This document shows, in pieces, positions 1-8,861 of a stretch of DNA of 64,000 nt (within the stretch, counting starts at the first letter, position 1; every line of letters starts with the position of its first letter). Source of the DNA: Alphaproteobacteria bacterium (lineage in GTDB: Bacteria > Pseudomonadota > Alphaproteobacteria > Rhodobacterales > Rhodobacteraceae); contig JAUIAS010000010.1 of NCBI GenBank assembly GCA_030425395.1, positions 1-64,000 of the forward strand. The letters run 5' to 3'. The position numbers and the translations under genes were made by a program. The notes under the pieces are model-generated. The model saw only the letters and a list, made by a program, of their open reading frames with translations. It was not told the origin of the DNA and made no database searches.

Positions 1-87
1 CGACGCGTGGCAACTCGATACGATAGATGCCCCAAGGTCTTCCTCTCAGCCATCGCCCTCGCAGCAACCGTCATCTACTGGCTATGA
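1..87 (+). CDS. Possible 3' end of an upstream membrane protein (partial)
   Basis: Reading frame 1 is open from the window edge to a TGA at 85-87. It ends in a hydrophobic stretch (LSAIALAATVIYWL) that looks like the last transmembrane helix of a membrane protein. Only 28 codons are visible, so no family can be named. Bases 88-256, up to the stop of the facing ATPase gene, hold no convincing gene and are richer in AT than the coding DNA around them. Confidence 0.3.
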   Translation, partial: RRVATRYDRCPKVFLSAIALAATVIYWL

Positions 88-256
88 GTCCTGACCCTAA
101 GCTTGAATGCGAAAAGCGAGCCTTCCTCGACAGCCTTAAATGCTTTAGGCGATGGTTTCCAAAAATTCACCTCACGCAAATTCGATTGCTTAGAAAGAAA
201 CGTAAACCATTCCGGATCGGTGACAGCGCAGTATATATCTCTCATCGGCTAGTTCC

Positions 257-2104
257 TCACTTTTCAGAAAATCCGCTGTCAGTAGTCAAAACGAAATGGT
301 CTTGCGCGACTTCGCGGTATGACGAGGGGGCCGGCGCATGGCCCACCGGATGGATCGGCGACGGGATCGGTGGCCTGCCCTGCGTTCCGCCCCGTTTGCG
401 GCGCGCAGGATCGGCGATGGGCACCGCGTCTATCAAGGCCTTCGTATAGGGGTGCTGAGGATTGCCAAGCACCGCCGGACGTGGCCCGATTTCAACGATC
501 CGGCCCAGATACATGACGGCCACGTGATGGCTGACCCGCTCGACAACGGCCATGTCATGACTGATGAACAGGAAAGAAACGCCGAGATCGGCCTGAAGCT
601 CCATCATCAGGTTGAGAACCTCTGCCTGCACTGAAACGTCCAGCGCCGAGACCGCCTCATCGGCAACGATCAGCTTGGGGTTCAGCGCCAGCGCCCGCGC
701 GATGGCGATACGCTGTCGCTGACCGCCGGACAATTCATGAGGATAGCGGCGCATGAAGCTGCGCGGCAGGCGCACCCGGTCGAACAACATCGCCACCCGG
801 TCCGCCAGTTCGGTGCCGGTGGCGGTGGCATAGTTCCACATCGGTTCCGCCACCTGATCGCCCAGCGGCATCTGCGGGTTGAGAGAGGCAAACGGATCCT
901 GAAAGATCATCTGCATGTCGCGCCGTGCCGCGCGCAGGCCGGGCGGATCGAGCGCGGTGATCTCAACCCCGTCGAGATCGACTGACCCCGACAGGGGCGC
1001 AACAAGACGCAGGATGGATCGCCCGACCGTGGACTTGCCACAACCGGATTCCCCGACAAGGCTGAGCGTCTGCCCCTTGTTGACGGTAAAGGACACATCC
1101 TCGACCGCGTGCAGATTGGCCACCTTTCGGCGCAAGACCCCGCCGCGCACGGCAAAGCGCGTGGTCAGGTTACGCACCTTGAGAAGCGGCACATCGGTTC
1201 CCGGTATCGGAGCGGTGGTCCGGGTGTCGCTGCCGGACAGGGGCAGTGGTTCCGGCACGGCTTTGCCCTGCATATCGCCCAGCCGGGGCACTGAAGCCAG
1301 CAGCGCCTTGGTATAGTCATGCTGCGGCCGCGCGAAAATATCGTGAACCGCGCCTTCCTCGACCTTGGTGCCCCGATGCATGACAACCACCCGGTCGGCC
1401 ATCTGCGCCACCACCGCCATATCATGGGTAATGAGGATCACCGCCGTGCCGGTTTCCCGTCTGAGCCGGTCGATCAGCGACAGTATTTCCGCCTGAATGG
1501 TCACGTCCAGCGCCGTGGTCGGTTCATCCGCGATCAGCAGGCGTGGCGCGCAGGCCAGCGCCATCGCGATCACCACGCGTTGACGCATCCCGCCCGACAG
1601 CTCATGGGGAAACTGCCGCAACCGGCGTTCGGGTTCCGGCATCCGCACCTCACGCAAAAGGTCCAGCGCCCGCACGCGCGCCTGCGCCCGCGTCATTCCG
1701 CGATGCAGGCGCAGCCCTTCGGTCAGTTGCCGCCCGATGGTAAACACAGGATTGAGCGCGGTCATCGGCTCCTGAAAAATCATGCCGATGTCGTTGCCGC
1801 GAATACGGCGCATGGTGTCCTGATCAGCAGTGGCGAGATCGACCACCCCGTGGTCCTTGCGATCAAACAACAGCTTGCCGCCTGCCACCGTGCCGCCGCC
1901 AAATTCCACCAGCCGCATCAGCGACAATGACGAGACCGACTTGCCCGACCCGGATTCCCCGACGATACACAGGGTTTCCCCCGGCCCCACCGAAAAGGAA
2001 ATATCCTCGACCCCGACGACGGGGCCGTCCTTGGTCTGAAACTCTACTTTGAGCTGAATAACCTCTGCAATCGGCTGATCGCGCACGCCGTTTCCCCCGT
2101 TCAT
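257..2104 (-). CDS. Peptide ABC transporter, fused dual ATP-binding protein
   Basis: A 615-residue protein made of two complete oligopeptide-type (DppD/DppF, GsiA-like) ATPase halves. The first Walker A (GESGSGKS) is near residues 49-56 and the second (GESGCGKS) near 350-357. Each half has an LSGG signature and a Walker B with D-E-P/A. Each half would hydrolyse ATP at the inner face of the membrane to drive peptide import. I placed the start at the ATG at 2104, because an upstream in-frame extension to 2212 has no resemblance to the family. The gene is divergent from the binding protein and permeases at 2352-6130, which otherwise lack an ATPase, so they very likely form one importer. Confidence 0.93.
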   Translation of the reverse strand: MNGGNGVRDQPIAEVIQLKVEFQTKDGPVVGVEDISFSVGPGETLCIVGESGSGKSVSSLSLMRLVEFGGGTVAGGKLLFDRKDHGVVDLATADQDTMRRIRGNDIGMIFQEPMTALNPVFTIGRQLTEGLRLHRGMTRAQARVRALDLLREVRMPEPERRLRQFPHELSGGMRQRVVIAMALACAPRLLIADEPTTALDVTIQAEILSLIDRLRRETGTAVILITHDMAVVAQMADRVVVMHRGTKVEEGAVHDIFARPQHDYTKALLASVPRLGDMQGKAVPEPLPLSGSDTRTTAPIPGTDVPLLKVRNLTTRFAVRGGVLRRKVANLHAVEDVSFTVNKGQTLSLVGESGCGKSTVGRSILRLVAPLSGSVDLDGVEITALDPPGLRAARRDMQMIFQDPFASLNPQMPLGDQVAEPMWNYATATGTELADRVAMLFDRVRLPRSFMRRYPHELSGGQRQRIAIARALALNPKLIVADEAVSALDVSVQAEVLNLMMELQADLGVSFLFISHDMAVVERVSHHVAVMYLGRIVEIGPRPAVLGNPQHPYTKALIDAVPIADPARRKRGGTQGRPPIPSPIHPVGHAPAPSSYREVAQDHFVLTTDSGFSEK

Positions 2105-2249
2105 GCCCGCGAACGCTACGGGCAGCAATGAGGCACTGTCAAATCCTGCGGCCGCGAATTGCGATGCAAGGGCTTGCATTTTTGGGCACTTCGGTTTCGT
2201 ATGAGACAACATTCACGCGGGGACGAACCGGACGCAAGAGCCGGGGGTG

Positions 2250-2262
2250 AATGAAATTCATT
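2250..2262. promoter_or_regulatory. Palindrome in the divergent promoter region of the peptide transporter
   Basis: The gap 2105-2351 separates the ATPase gene from the binding-protein gene and must hold both promoters. It contains the perfect inverted repeat AATGAA-A-TTCATT about 90 bases before the binding-protein start. It could be an operator, but no regulator gene is adjacent and short palindromes arise by chance. Confidence 0.25.
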
Positions 2263-2351
2263 GATCTTTCGAGGAAAATCCCCTGACAGGTGCATTTTCT
2301 GCCGCGCTTTTGCCGGCGATGCCAGGCACGTTTGTGCCCAAATGGGAGCGT

Positions 2352-4061
2352 ATGATGATTTTTCGATCAATACTGATGAGTGCGTCTGCGGCGCTGGTTC
2401 TTGCGCCTGCGGCACATGCCGAACGGGGCGTCGATGGCACCGTCCGCATCATCTATTGGCAGGCGCCCTCGATCCTGAACCCGTTCCTCTCAGGCGGTAG
2501 CAAGGACGTGGAAAGCGCCAGCATGATCCTCGAACCTTTGGCGCGCTACAACCAGAACGGTGCATTGGAACCCTGGCTTGTCGATGAGGTGCCGACCCTT
2601 GCCAATGGCGGTATTTCGACTGACATGACCACGATCACATGGACGCTGACCCCCGGCATCCTTTGGTCGGACGGCAGCCCCCTGACATCGCGGGATGTCA
2701 GGTTTACCTATGATTACTGCACGCATCCCGAAGGTGGCTGCGCCCAGATCACCCAGTTTGATGGCGTGGCCCGCGTGGACACACCGGATGACCTGACTGT
2801 CGTCGTGACATTCGATCAGCCGACACCTTTTCCCTATGGCCCGTTTGTCAGCGGCCAGAGCCCGATCCTTCAGGCCGCCCAATTCGCCGATTGTCTGGGG
2901 GCCAAGGCCCCTACCTGCACCGACGCCAATTTTGCTCCGATCGGCACCGGCCCTTTCGTGGTGGATGAATTCAGGCCGAATGACGTGATCACCATGTCGG
3001 CCAATCCCAATTACCGCGACCCGGAGAAACCCCGGTTCGGGTCTGTTGTGTTCAAGGGCGGCGGAGACGCAACCGCAGCGGCCCGGGCGGTGATGGAAAC
3101 CGGCGAATTCGACTATGCGTGGAACCTCCAGCTTGCGCCCGATGTGATCGCGCGGATGGAAAAGGGCGGCAAAGGTTCGCCGGTCGCGGGGTTTGGCCCC
3201 TATGTCGAACGCATCATGCTGAACCAGACCGACCCGAACCCGGACCTGCCCGAGGGCGACCGCGCCACTGCGGCCCATCCGCATCCCTTCCTGCGCGATC
3301 CGGCGGTCTTCAAGGCCATGTCCATGGCCATAGACCGGCCGCTTCTGGTCGAAATCGGCTATGGTCAGGCGGGCAAGGTGACATGCAACTGGGTGCCCGC
3401 ACCGGCGGCCTATAATTCGGACAAGTTCCAATGCGCGACACAGGACATCGCCGGGGCCAACGCCATGCTGGACGCGGCGGGGATCATTGACACCGACGGA
3501 GACGGGGTGCGCGAAAAGGACGGTGTCCCGCTCCGTATCCTTTATCAGACCTCGACCAACGCGGTGCGACAGGATTTTCAGGCGCTGATCAAACAATGGT
3601 GGAGTGAAATCGGCATCGAAACCGAATTGCGCAGCATTGATGCGTCGGTCTTTTTTGGCAGCGATCCGGGCAGCCCGGACACCCTGCAAAAGTTTTATGC
3701 CGATGTGCAGATGTATGCCAATACCTTTAACGGCACCGACCCCCAAGCCTATCTGGGCAACCTTCTGTGCGACAAGGCCCCGCGCCCGCAGACCCAATGG
3801 CAGGGAGAAAACATCGCGCGGTTCTGCAACGCCGGGTTTGACGCCCTGCACAGCGATCTGACCCAGACCGCCGGCATGGACGCCCGCGCCGAAATCGCAA
3901 AGCGGCTGAACGATATGGCCATTGAGAACGGTGCGATGATCCCGCTGGTGCACCGCGGCCGCTTGTCCGCCCATGCGCACAGCCTTGGCGGTGTGGTTCT
4001 CAATGTGTGGGATTCCGAATTGTGGAACGTCGCCGACTGGTATCGGATCGACACCGACTGA
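2352..4061 (+). CDS. Peptide ABC transporter, periplasmic substrate-binding protein
   Basis: A 569-residue family 5 (DppA/OppA-type) solute-binding protein. The N-terminus (MMIFRSILMSASAALVLAPA, then AHA|E) is a Sec signal peptide without a lipobox, so the mature protein should be free in the periplasm. Family features follow: the domain I opening (IIYWQAPSILNPFL), WSDGSPLTSRDVRFTYDY near residue 105, and a C-terminal lobe with repeated Y-x-N-T/D segments. The start was set at the ATG at 2352, seven bases after GGGAG and at the beginning of the signal peptide. Two permease genes follow on the same strand after a 109-base gap. Confidence 0.93.
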   Translation: MMIFRSILMSASAALVLAPAAHAERGVDGTVRIIYWQAPSILNPFLSGGSKDVESASMILEPLARYNQNGALEPWLVDEVPTLANGGISTDMTTITWTLTPGILWSDGSPLTSRDVRFTYDYCTHPEGGCAQITQFDGVARVDTPDDLTVVVTFDQPTPFPYGPFVSGQSPILQAAQFADCLGAKAPTCTDANFAPIGTGPFVVDEFRPNDVITMSANPNYRDPEKPRFGSVVFKGGGDATAAARAVMETGEFDYAWNLQLAPDVIARMEKGGKGSPVAGFGPYVERIMLNQTDPNPDLPEGDRATAAHPHPFLRDPAVFKAMSMAIDRPLLVEIGYGQAGKVTCNWVPAPAAYNSDKFQCATQDIAGANAMLDAAGIIDTDGDGVREKDGVPLRILYQTSTNAVRQDFQALIKQWWSEIGIETELRSIDASVFFGSDPGSPDTLQKFYADVQMYANTFNGTDPQAYLGNLLCDKAPRPQTQWQGENIARFCNAGFDALHSDLTQTAGMDARAEIAKRLNDMAIENGAMIPLVHRGRLSAHAHSLGGVVLNVWDSELWNVADWYRIDTD

Positions 4062-4170
4062 TGGCAAGGGCGGTGCCACCGACCGGGATCGCCCGTGGCA
4101 GCCGCAGGTCCTGCGGATGTGGCTGTGAACGTCCCTGCCGCGTGTCCCGAATGGGCGCAATGGCCTGCAC

Positions 4171-5208
4171 ATGCTGACCTTTACGATCCGCCGGTTGATC
4201 CTGTCGGTCCCAACCTTGCTGTTCATCAGCTTGGTGATTTTTCTTTTGCTGCACCTCGCCCCCGGCGATCCCATGGCGCAGGTGCCGCTGACCGTGCCGC
4301 CCGAGGTCAAGGAAAAGATGCGCGTTGCGCTGGGGCTGGGCGAGCCTTTGCACGTTCAGTATTGGAAGTGGCTGGTCCAGTTCTTCTGGGTGGAACCCAA
4401 GGTATTGATAGACTGGCTGACGCGCGACAGCCTTGTCTTGGGCTGGCTGCCCGATACCGCCCTGTATCAAGGCGAGTTGCGCAACATTTCCTGGCAGACG
4501 CGCGGCCCGGTTATGGACCTTGTGGTGCAATCCCTGCCCCAGACCATGTGGGTGGTGGGAATGGCCTATGTTGTCGGGGTTCTGATCGCCCTGCCGATCG
4601 GCATCTATTCCGCCTACCGGCAATATTCGGTCTTTGATCAATCGGGCACGTTTATCACGATGATCGGATTTTCGATCCCGCCCTTCTTTACCGGTCCTTT
4701 GGTGATCGTGATTTTCGCGGTCCAGCTGGGTTGGCTGCCCTCGACCTATGACACCATGCACGCGGTCGTGGATTGGGACAGCTTCACGGTTCAACTTCGC
4801 CAGATGGTCCTGCCGGTCATGGTGCTGGCATTCCAGACCACCGCCCAGATCAGCCGCTATATGCGGTCTGCCATGCTCGACAATCTCAACCAGGATTACG
4901 TGCGCACGGCGCGGGCCAAGGGGCTGCGGGAATTCGTGGTTGTGATGGTGCACGTGCTGCGCAATTCGATGATCCCTGTGATCACGGTGATCGCATTGGG
5001 CATTCCGTCAATCTTTGGCGGCGCAATCATTACTGAAAACGTTTTTGGGGTGAACGGGCTGGGCTATCAGCTTTTGATCGCGCTGTTTGCCAACGATATT
5101 CCCACGGTCATGACCTTGACGTTCATCTTTGCCATCCTGATCGTGGCGTTCAACCTGATTGCGGATGTTCTATACGGCGTGCTGGATCCACGCATCCGCT
5201 ATGACTGA
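4171..5208 (+). CDS. Peptide ABC transporter permease, DppB type
   Basis: A 345-residue inner-membrane permease with the typical DppB start (MLTFTIRRLILSVPTLLFIS), a large periplasmic loop after the first helix and five further hydrophobic segments. The EAA loop that contacts the ATPase is seen as DYVRTARAKGLREFVVVM near residues 246-263. The gene overlaps the next permease by eight bases. Together they form the membrane channel for the binding protein encoded at 2352-4061. Confidence 0.95.
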   Translation: MLTFTIRRLILSVPTLLFISLVIFLLLHLAPGDPMAQVPLTVPPEVKEKMRVALGLGEPLHVQYWKWLVQFFWVEPKVLIDWLTRDSLVLGWLPDTALYQGELRNISWQTRGPVMDLVVQSLPQTMWVVGMAYVVGVLIALPIGIYSAYRQYSVFDQSGTFITMIGFSIPPFFTGPLVIVIFAVQLGWLPSTYDTMHAVVDWDSFTVQLRQMVLPVMVLAFQTTAQISRYMRSAMLDNLNQDYVRTARAKGLREFVVVMVHVLRNSMIPVITVIALGIPSIFGGAIITENVFGVNGLGYQLLIALFANDIPTVMTLTFIFAILIVAFNLIADVLYGVLDPRIRYD

Positions 5209-6130
5209 ACGCTCCGCCCCCCGCAGCCGTTGGGCCGATGTCTGGCAGCAGTTCAAACGCCACCGTGGCGCGGTGTTTGGCGGCGGTTTTCTGGTGTTCA
5301 TCACCCTGTTCGTGGTCCTTGGGCCCTATATCTGGACGGTGGACCCGCAAAAGATCGACATCCGCAACAGAGACATGCGCCCGATCTGGACCGCGCTCTG
5401 GGACGGGTCCGCCAAGATCGGCTGGCATCGCCCGCTGGGCAGCGATCAGCTGGGGCGCGACGCGCTTGCCAACCTGATCGAGGGCGGGCGCGCCTCAATG
5501 GCGGTGGGCTGGGCGGCAATGGTGCTGTCGCTGATCATCGGCACGACGATCGGCGTGCTCGCCGGGTTTTTCAAGCGGCTGGATTTCTGGTTGATGCGGT
5601 TGACCGATCTGGCGCTGTCGCTCCCGATCCTGCCGCTCTTGCTGGTGGCGGTGACGTTGTTCCGGCAACCGCTTCGGTCCGGCTTTGGGCCGGAAATGGG
5701 GATGTTTGTACTGATCGTGGGGGTCGTGGCGATAACCTCATGGATGCAGACCGCGCGGATCGTGCGCGGAGATGTGCTGGCGCTCAAGGAACGGGAATTC
5801 ATTCTGGCCGCGCGGTCGATCGGCACGACAGACCGCCAGATCATCACCCGGCACCTTCTTCCGAATGTGATGTCGCCGATCATGGTGTCCGCAACCCTCG
5901 GGCTGGCCACGGCGATCATCACCGAAAGCGCGCTCTCGTTTCTGGGGGTCGGGTTCCCGTCGGATTTTCCGACCTGGGGCAAGCTTCTGGCAGACGGGGT
6001 TTTGCGGATGGAGGATTACCCGGAACGCGTCCTTCTGCCCGGAATCGCCATCTCGCTGACCGTTCTGAGCGTCAATTATCTGGGCGACGGGTTGCGTGAT
6101 GCGCTGGACCCGCGCATTCGCGACCGTTGA
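5201..6130 (+). CDS. Peptide ABC transporter permease, DppC type
   Basis: A 309-residue DppC-type permease. It begins with a cytoplasmic tail and a helix (AVFGGGFLVFITLFVVLGPY). The characteristic HPLGSDQLGRD-like segment is present as RPLGSDQLGRDALANLIEGG. The EAA loop REFILAARSIGTTDRQII is near residues 200-217. The start at 5201 lies within the last codons of the upstream permease (tATGACtga), which points to translational coupling. An intrinsic terminator lies 27 bases after the stop. Confidence 0.95.
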   Translation: MTERSAPRSRWADVWQQFKRHRGAVFGGGFLVFITLFVVLGPYIWTVDPQKIDIRNRDMRPIWTALWDGSAKIGWHRPLGSDQLGRDALANLIEGGRASMAVGWAAMVLSLIIGTTIGVLAGFFKRLDFWLMRLTDLALSLPILPLLLVAVTLFRQPLRSGFGPEMGMFVLIVGVVAITSWMQTARIVRGDVLALKEREFILAARSIGTTDRQIITRHLLPNVMSPIMVSATLGLATAIITESALSFLGVGFPSDFPTWGKLLADGVLRMEDYPERVLLPGIAISLTVLSVNYLGDGLRDALDPRIRDR

Positions 6131-6157
6131 AAAAATAAGAACACCCGTGTGGAAAAG

Positions 6158-6182
6158 CGGGCCGGGCTGGCCCGGAATTTTC
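6158..6182 (+). terminator. Intrinsic terminator of the peptide-permease operon
   Basis: A perfect six-pair stem CGGGCC / GGCCCG with a five-base loop, followed by GAATTTTC, 27 bases after the second permease stop. Its position and shape fit a Rho-independent terminator with a modest T tract. Confidence 0.55.
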
Positions 6183-6237
6183 AGCCTGAGCGCCTGAGCG
6201 AAACGTTATGCCGCTCCGTCCTAGCAAATGAGAAATT

Positions 6238-6315
6238 TGTTCCAACTCGAACGGAACATTCGACCGTCAAGACGCTTGATACGCCGCGCATCCTGCTCCA
6301 ATTGGAACAATGTTC
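6238..6315. promoter_or_regulatory. Two GGAACA-type inverted repeats upstream of the YeeE-like gene
   Basis: TGTTCC (6238-6243), nine bases, GGAACA (6253-6258) is a perfect six-base inverted repeat. Forty-seven bases on, GAACA-A-TGTTC (6305-6315) is a second palindrome with the same GAACA core, 23 bases before the ATG of the transporter at 6338. Two copies of one core in a 207-base gap suggest an operator pair. No cognate regulator is encoded next to it. Confidence 0.4.
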
Positions 6316-6337
6316 TACTTCAGCAAGGATTTTTCCG

Positions 6338-7414
6338 ATGTTCGAGTCTCTTGGTCTTGAAAACACCACCCCGCGCGAGGCCAGCGTTCTGTTTGCGCTT
6401 GGGTTGGGCCTTCTGTTTGGTTTTCTGGCAGAGCGCACCGGTTTCTGTCTGCGCCGCTCGGTGGTTGCGGGGCCGGATCGACGGGCGGCGGCCGGGGTCT
6501 GGGCGACCGCGCTGGCCGTGGCGGTGCTGGGCACCCAACTGGCCGTTTGGGGTGGCTATATCTCATTTGACGGACATCGGCTCGTGAATGGCGATCTGCC
6601 GTGGCTGGCGATTGTCACCGGCGGGATTCTCTTTGGTGCGGGCATGGTGCTGACGCGCGGATGCGTATCGCGGCTGATGGTGCTGGGGGCCTCGGGCAAC
6701 CTGCGGGCATTGCTGGTGATCACCGTGTTCGCCATCGTTGCCCACGCCACGCTCAAGGGCGTTCTGGCCCCGCTGCGCACCCTGTTGGGCGAGGTTTCGG
6801 TGCCACTGGGCGACGCGGCCAGCCTTGCGGCCTTGCCGGGGGGTGGTCTGCTCTGGGCCGGGATCATCGCGGCGGTCGCACTGGCGTTGGCGCTGCGATC
6901 CGGCAATGGCGTGCTGGCCCTGAGCGGCGCGGCGGTCATCGGATTGCTTGCGGCGGCGGGTTGGGTCGGCACGGGCTATGTGCTGTTTGACGATTTCGAT
7001 CCGATCGCGATGGAAAGCCTGTCCTTTACCGCGCCTGCGGCGGACAGCCTGTTCTTTGTGGTGGCATCCAGCTCCATCCCCGCCGGGTTTGGCGCGGGGC
7101 TGCTGGGCGGCGTTCTGGTTGGCGCGCTTGCGGCATCGCTCTTGTTCGGCAGCTTCCGCTGGCAGAGCTTTGACAGCCCCGCGCAGACCGGACGTTACCT
7201 TGGCGGTGCGGCGATGATGGGTGTTGGCGGCGTGCTGGCTGGCGGCTGCACCGTGGGTGCCGGGTTGGCGGGTGTTCCGACACTTGGCGTGGCGGCGCTG
7301 CTGGCGCTGGTGGCAATTGTCGCGGGCGCGCGGATCATGGATGCGGTGCTTAACCGATCTTCCGCCGGATCCGACGCACCAGAAACCACACCAACCCTGC
7401 AACCGGCAGAGTAA
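6338..7414 (+). CDS. YeeE/YedE family sulfur-type membrane transporter
   Basis: A 358-residue polytopic membrane protein of the YeeE/YedE (TsuA-like) family, members of which import thiosulfate or supply sulfur for sulfur-relay pathways. It carries the family cysteine motifs in hydrophobic contexts: TGFCLR (Cys37), TRGCVSR (Cys109) and GGCTVGAGL (Cys304). These line the sulfur pathway in the structurally known member. I chose the ATG at 6338, preceded by AAGGAT, over a longer open frame from 6149 whose first 63 residues have no family character. The 3' end overlaps the convergent DUF3422 gene by 65 bases. The exact substrate is not shown by sequence. Confidence 0.88.
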   Translation: MFESLGLENTTPREASVLFALGLGLLFGFLAERTGFCLRRSVVAGPDRRAAAGVWATALAVAVLGTQLAVWGGYISFDGHRLVNGDLPWLAIVTGGILFGAGMVLTRGCVSRLMVLGASGNLRALLVITVFAIVAHATLKGVLAPLRTLLGEVSVPLGDAASLAALPGGGLLWAGIIAAVALALALRSGNGVLALSGAAVIGLLAAAGWVGTGYVLFDDFDPIAMESLSFTAPAADSLFFVVASSSIPAGFGAGLLGGVLVGALAASLLFGSFRWQSFDSPAQTGRYLGGAAMMGVGGVLAGGCTVGAGLAGVPTLGVAALLALVAIVAGARIMDAVLNRSSAGSDAPETTPTLQPAE

Positions 7415-8630
7415 CCGCCGATGCCAAGACCCCCTTGCTGAGATCCAGCACAGTGGCGAGGGGATACAGAAGGTAGGTCGCCAGAGACACGGCATAATAG
7501 CTGATGGCGACCACCGACAGGCCTTCGACAGTGTGTTGCAGACGCAATTGCAGATCGGCCCGGCGATCCATGCTTTCCAACAGTTTCTGGTTTTGCGCGC
7601 TGCGTTCCACGTCCACCCGCGTGCGCAGCAAATCGCCCGCCCGGATCGCCCTGTCGGCCAGAGACTGGAGCTGCCCCTGCGTGGCATTGACCGTGCGCAT
7701 CGCCGGTTCATAACGGCGCATCATGAATTCCGCAAAGGTCTGCCCACCGCCAAAGCGCACCTCGCGCAGGGCTTCGATGCGTTGGGTCACGATGGCCTCG
7801 TAGGCCCCCGTCGCCCCGAACCGGAACGACGACCGCGCCGCCATCGCCTCCAACTCGGCCGAGATCGCCAGCAGTTTGGGCAATGTCACCTCGGCGGGGG
7901 TGTCGCCTTCGGTCATTTCAGCGGTGAGGCCTGTCAGATCGTTGCCAAGCGCGCCGATGCGCGGCGACAGTTCGCGCACGCGGGCAAATCCCAGCATCGA
8001 CATGCTCTTGTAGGTTTCGATCTCGCACAGCCGCTGGACGATGCGCCCGATGCGGCGCTTGCCGGTGCCGGGCGTGACGAAAACCGCAAACCGAAGATGC
8101 CCGGCGGGATCAATGCGAAAATCCGCGCCGACCACCGCCGCGGCGTCCAGAACCTGCGACACGGCCAGGCTTTCGGGAACGAACCATTCCCCGAGCCGTT
8201 CATAGATGACCGCATCATCGGGCCGTGTATCAATGCGCAAACTTGCCGAAGTGATCCGCTGACCCGGTGCTTTGGCCAGCCAATCGGCGGGAAAGACATC
8301 AAAATCAGCCGGATCAAAAGGCCGCTGGGCCAACCCGTCGCTGAAGGCGGTGTAGGTCACAAACTCGGTGTGTTGCTCCCATTTCAGCCGGTGCCGTCCG
8401 ATGGTGCCGGAATAATGGGTGGCGTCCGGCCGGGGATGCGGCGCACCGTGGCGATCAAGCAGCGCGATCAGATGTTCGAGATCTTTCTGGCGATCCCGAA
8501 CCGCCGCCTCTCCTTCATGTTTGATGGCTATGAAAAGAGCGGTGCACGGCGCATCCATCGTCGGAAACGGGCGCGCATGCAATTCGTTTGTCAAATGATA
8601 ACGAAGCGGATGATCTTGGATCTGGGTCAT
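7350..8630 (-). CDS. DUF3422 family membrane-anchored protein
   Basis: A 426-residue member of DUF3422, recognised by the N-terminal DHPLRYHLTNELHARPFP. After a long soluble region with a helical segment (residues ~270-350), the protein ends in two hydrophobic helices (VVAISYYAVSLATYLLYPLATV and GVLASAVTLPVAGLVWFLV) and a basic tail, a topology reminiscent of CorA-type proteins. The function is unknown. The start at 8630 directly precedes the conserved N-terminus; an in-frame ATG at 8681 lacks a ribosome binding site. Its last 65 bases overlap the convergent transporter gene. Confidence 0.85.
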   Translation of the reverse strand: MTQIQDHPLRYHLTNELHARPFPTMDAPCTALFIAIKHEGEAAVRDRQKDLEHLIALLDRHGAPHPRPDATHYSGTIGRHRLKWEQHTEFVTYTAFSDGLAQRPFDPADFDVFPADWLAKAPGQRITSASLRIDTRPDDAVIYERLGEWFVPESLAVSQVLDAAAVVGADFRIDPAGHLRFAVFVTPGTGKRRIGRIVQRLCEIETYKSMSMLGFARVRELSPRIGALGNDLTGLTAEMTEGDTPAEVTLPKLLAISAELEAMAARSSFRFGATGAYEAIVTQRIEALREVRFGGGQTFAEFMMRRYEPAMRTVNATQGQLQSLADRAIRAGDLLRTRVDVERSAQNQKLLESMDRRADLQLRLQHTVEGLSVVAISYYAVSLATYLLYPLATVLDLSKGVLASAVTLPVAGLVWFLVRRIRRKIG

Positions 8631-8807
8631 TGAGACGGTCCCGGCGATTACAGGGTCGGGATACACTGAAACCTCCGGCATTCCAAAGAAAAAATCATTT
8701 CAAAACATTACCTTAATAGAACACAACGGTATACAAGCGCCACGGAACCCATGCGCTGGACCCCACACCAGCGCAGCCCCCCAATTCCAATGTGCAAAGC
8801 CGCCACG

Positions 8808-8840
8808 AAAAAAGGGCGCGCCTCGCGGCACGCCCCTTGT
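8808..8840 (-). terminator. Intrinsic terminator of pntAB
   Basis: On the minus strand, just after the pntB stop, AGGGGCGTGCC pairs with GGCGCGCCCTT (G-U tolerated) around a GCGA loop and runs into TTTTTT. This is a strong Rho-independent terminator at the end of the transhydrogenase operon. Confidence 0.75.
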
Positions 8841-8861
8841 TCTGGCTCGGCTGACTGAGGA

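Noticed and set aside
27-449. 140-codon plus-strand frame near the left edge
   Set aside because: Its second half is antisense to the ATPase C-terminus and the product is low in structure; only the frame ending at 87 looks like a real gene end.
2490-4310. 606-codon minus-strand frame across the binding protein
   Set aside because: It covers a clear substrate-binding protein in antisense and has no family character or ribosome binding site.
7221-8633. 470-codon plus-strand frame opposite the DUF3422 gene
   Set aside because: The minus strand carries the complete DUF3422 protein with its conserved N-terminus; the plus frame is His/Arg/Gln-rich antisense.
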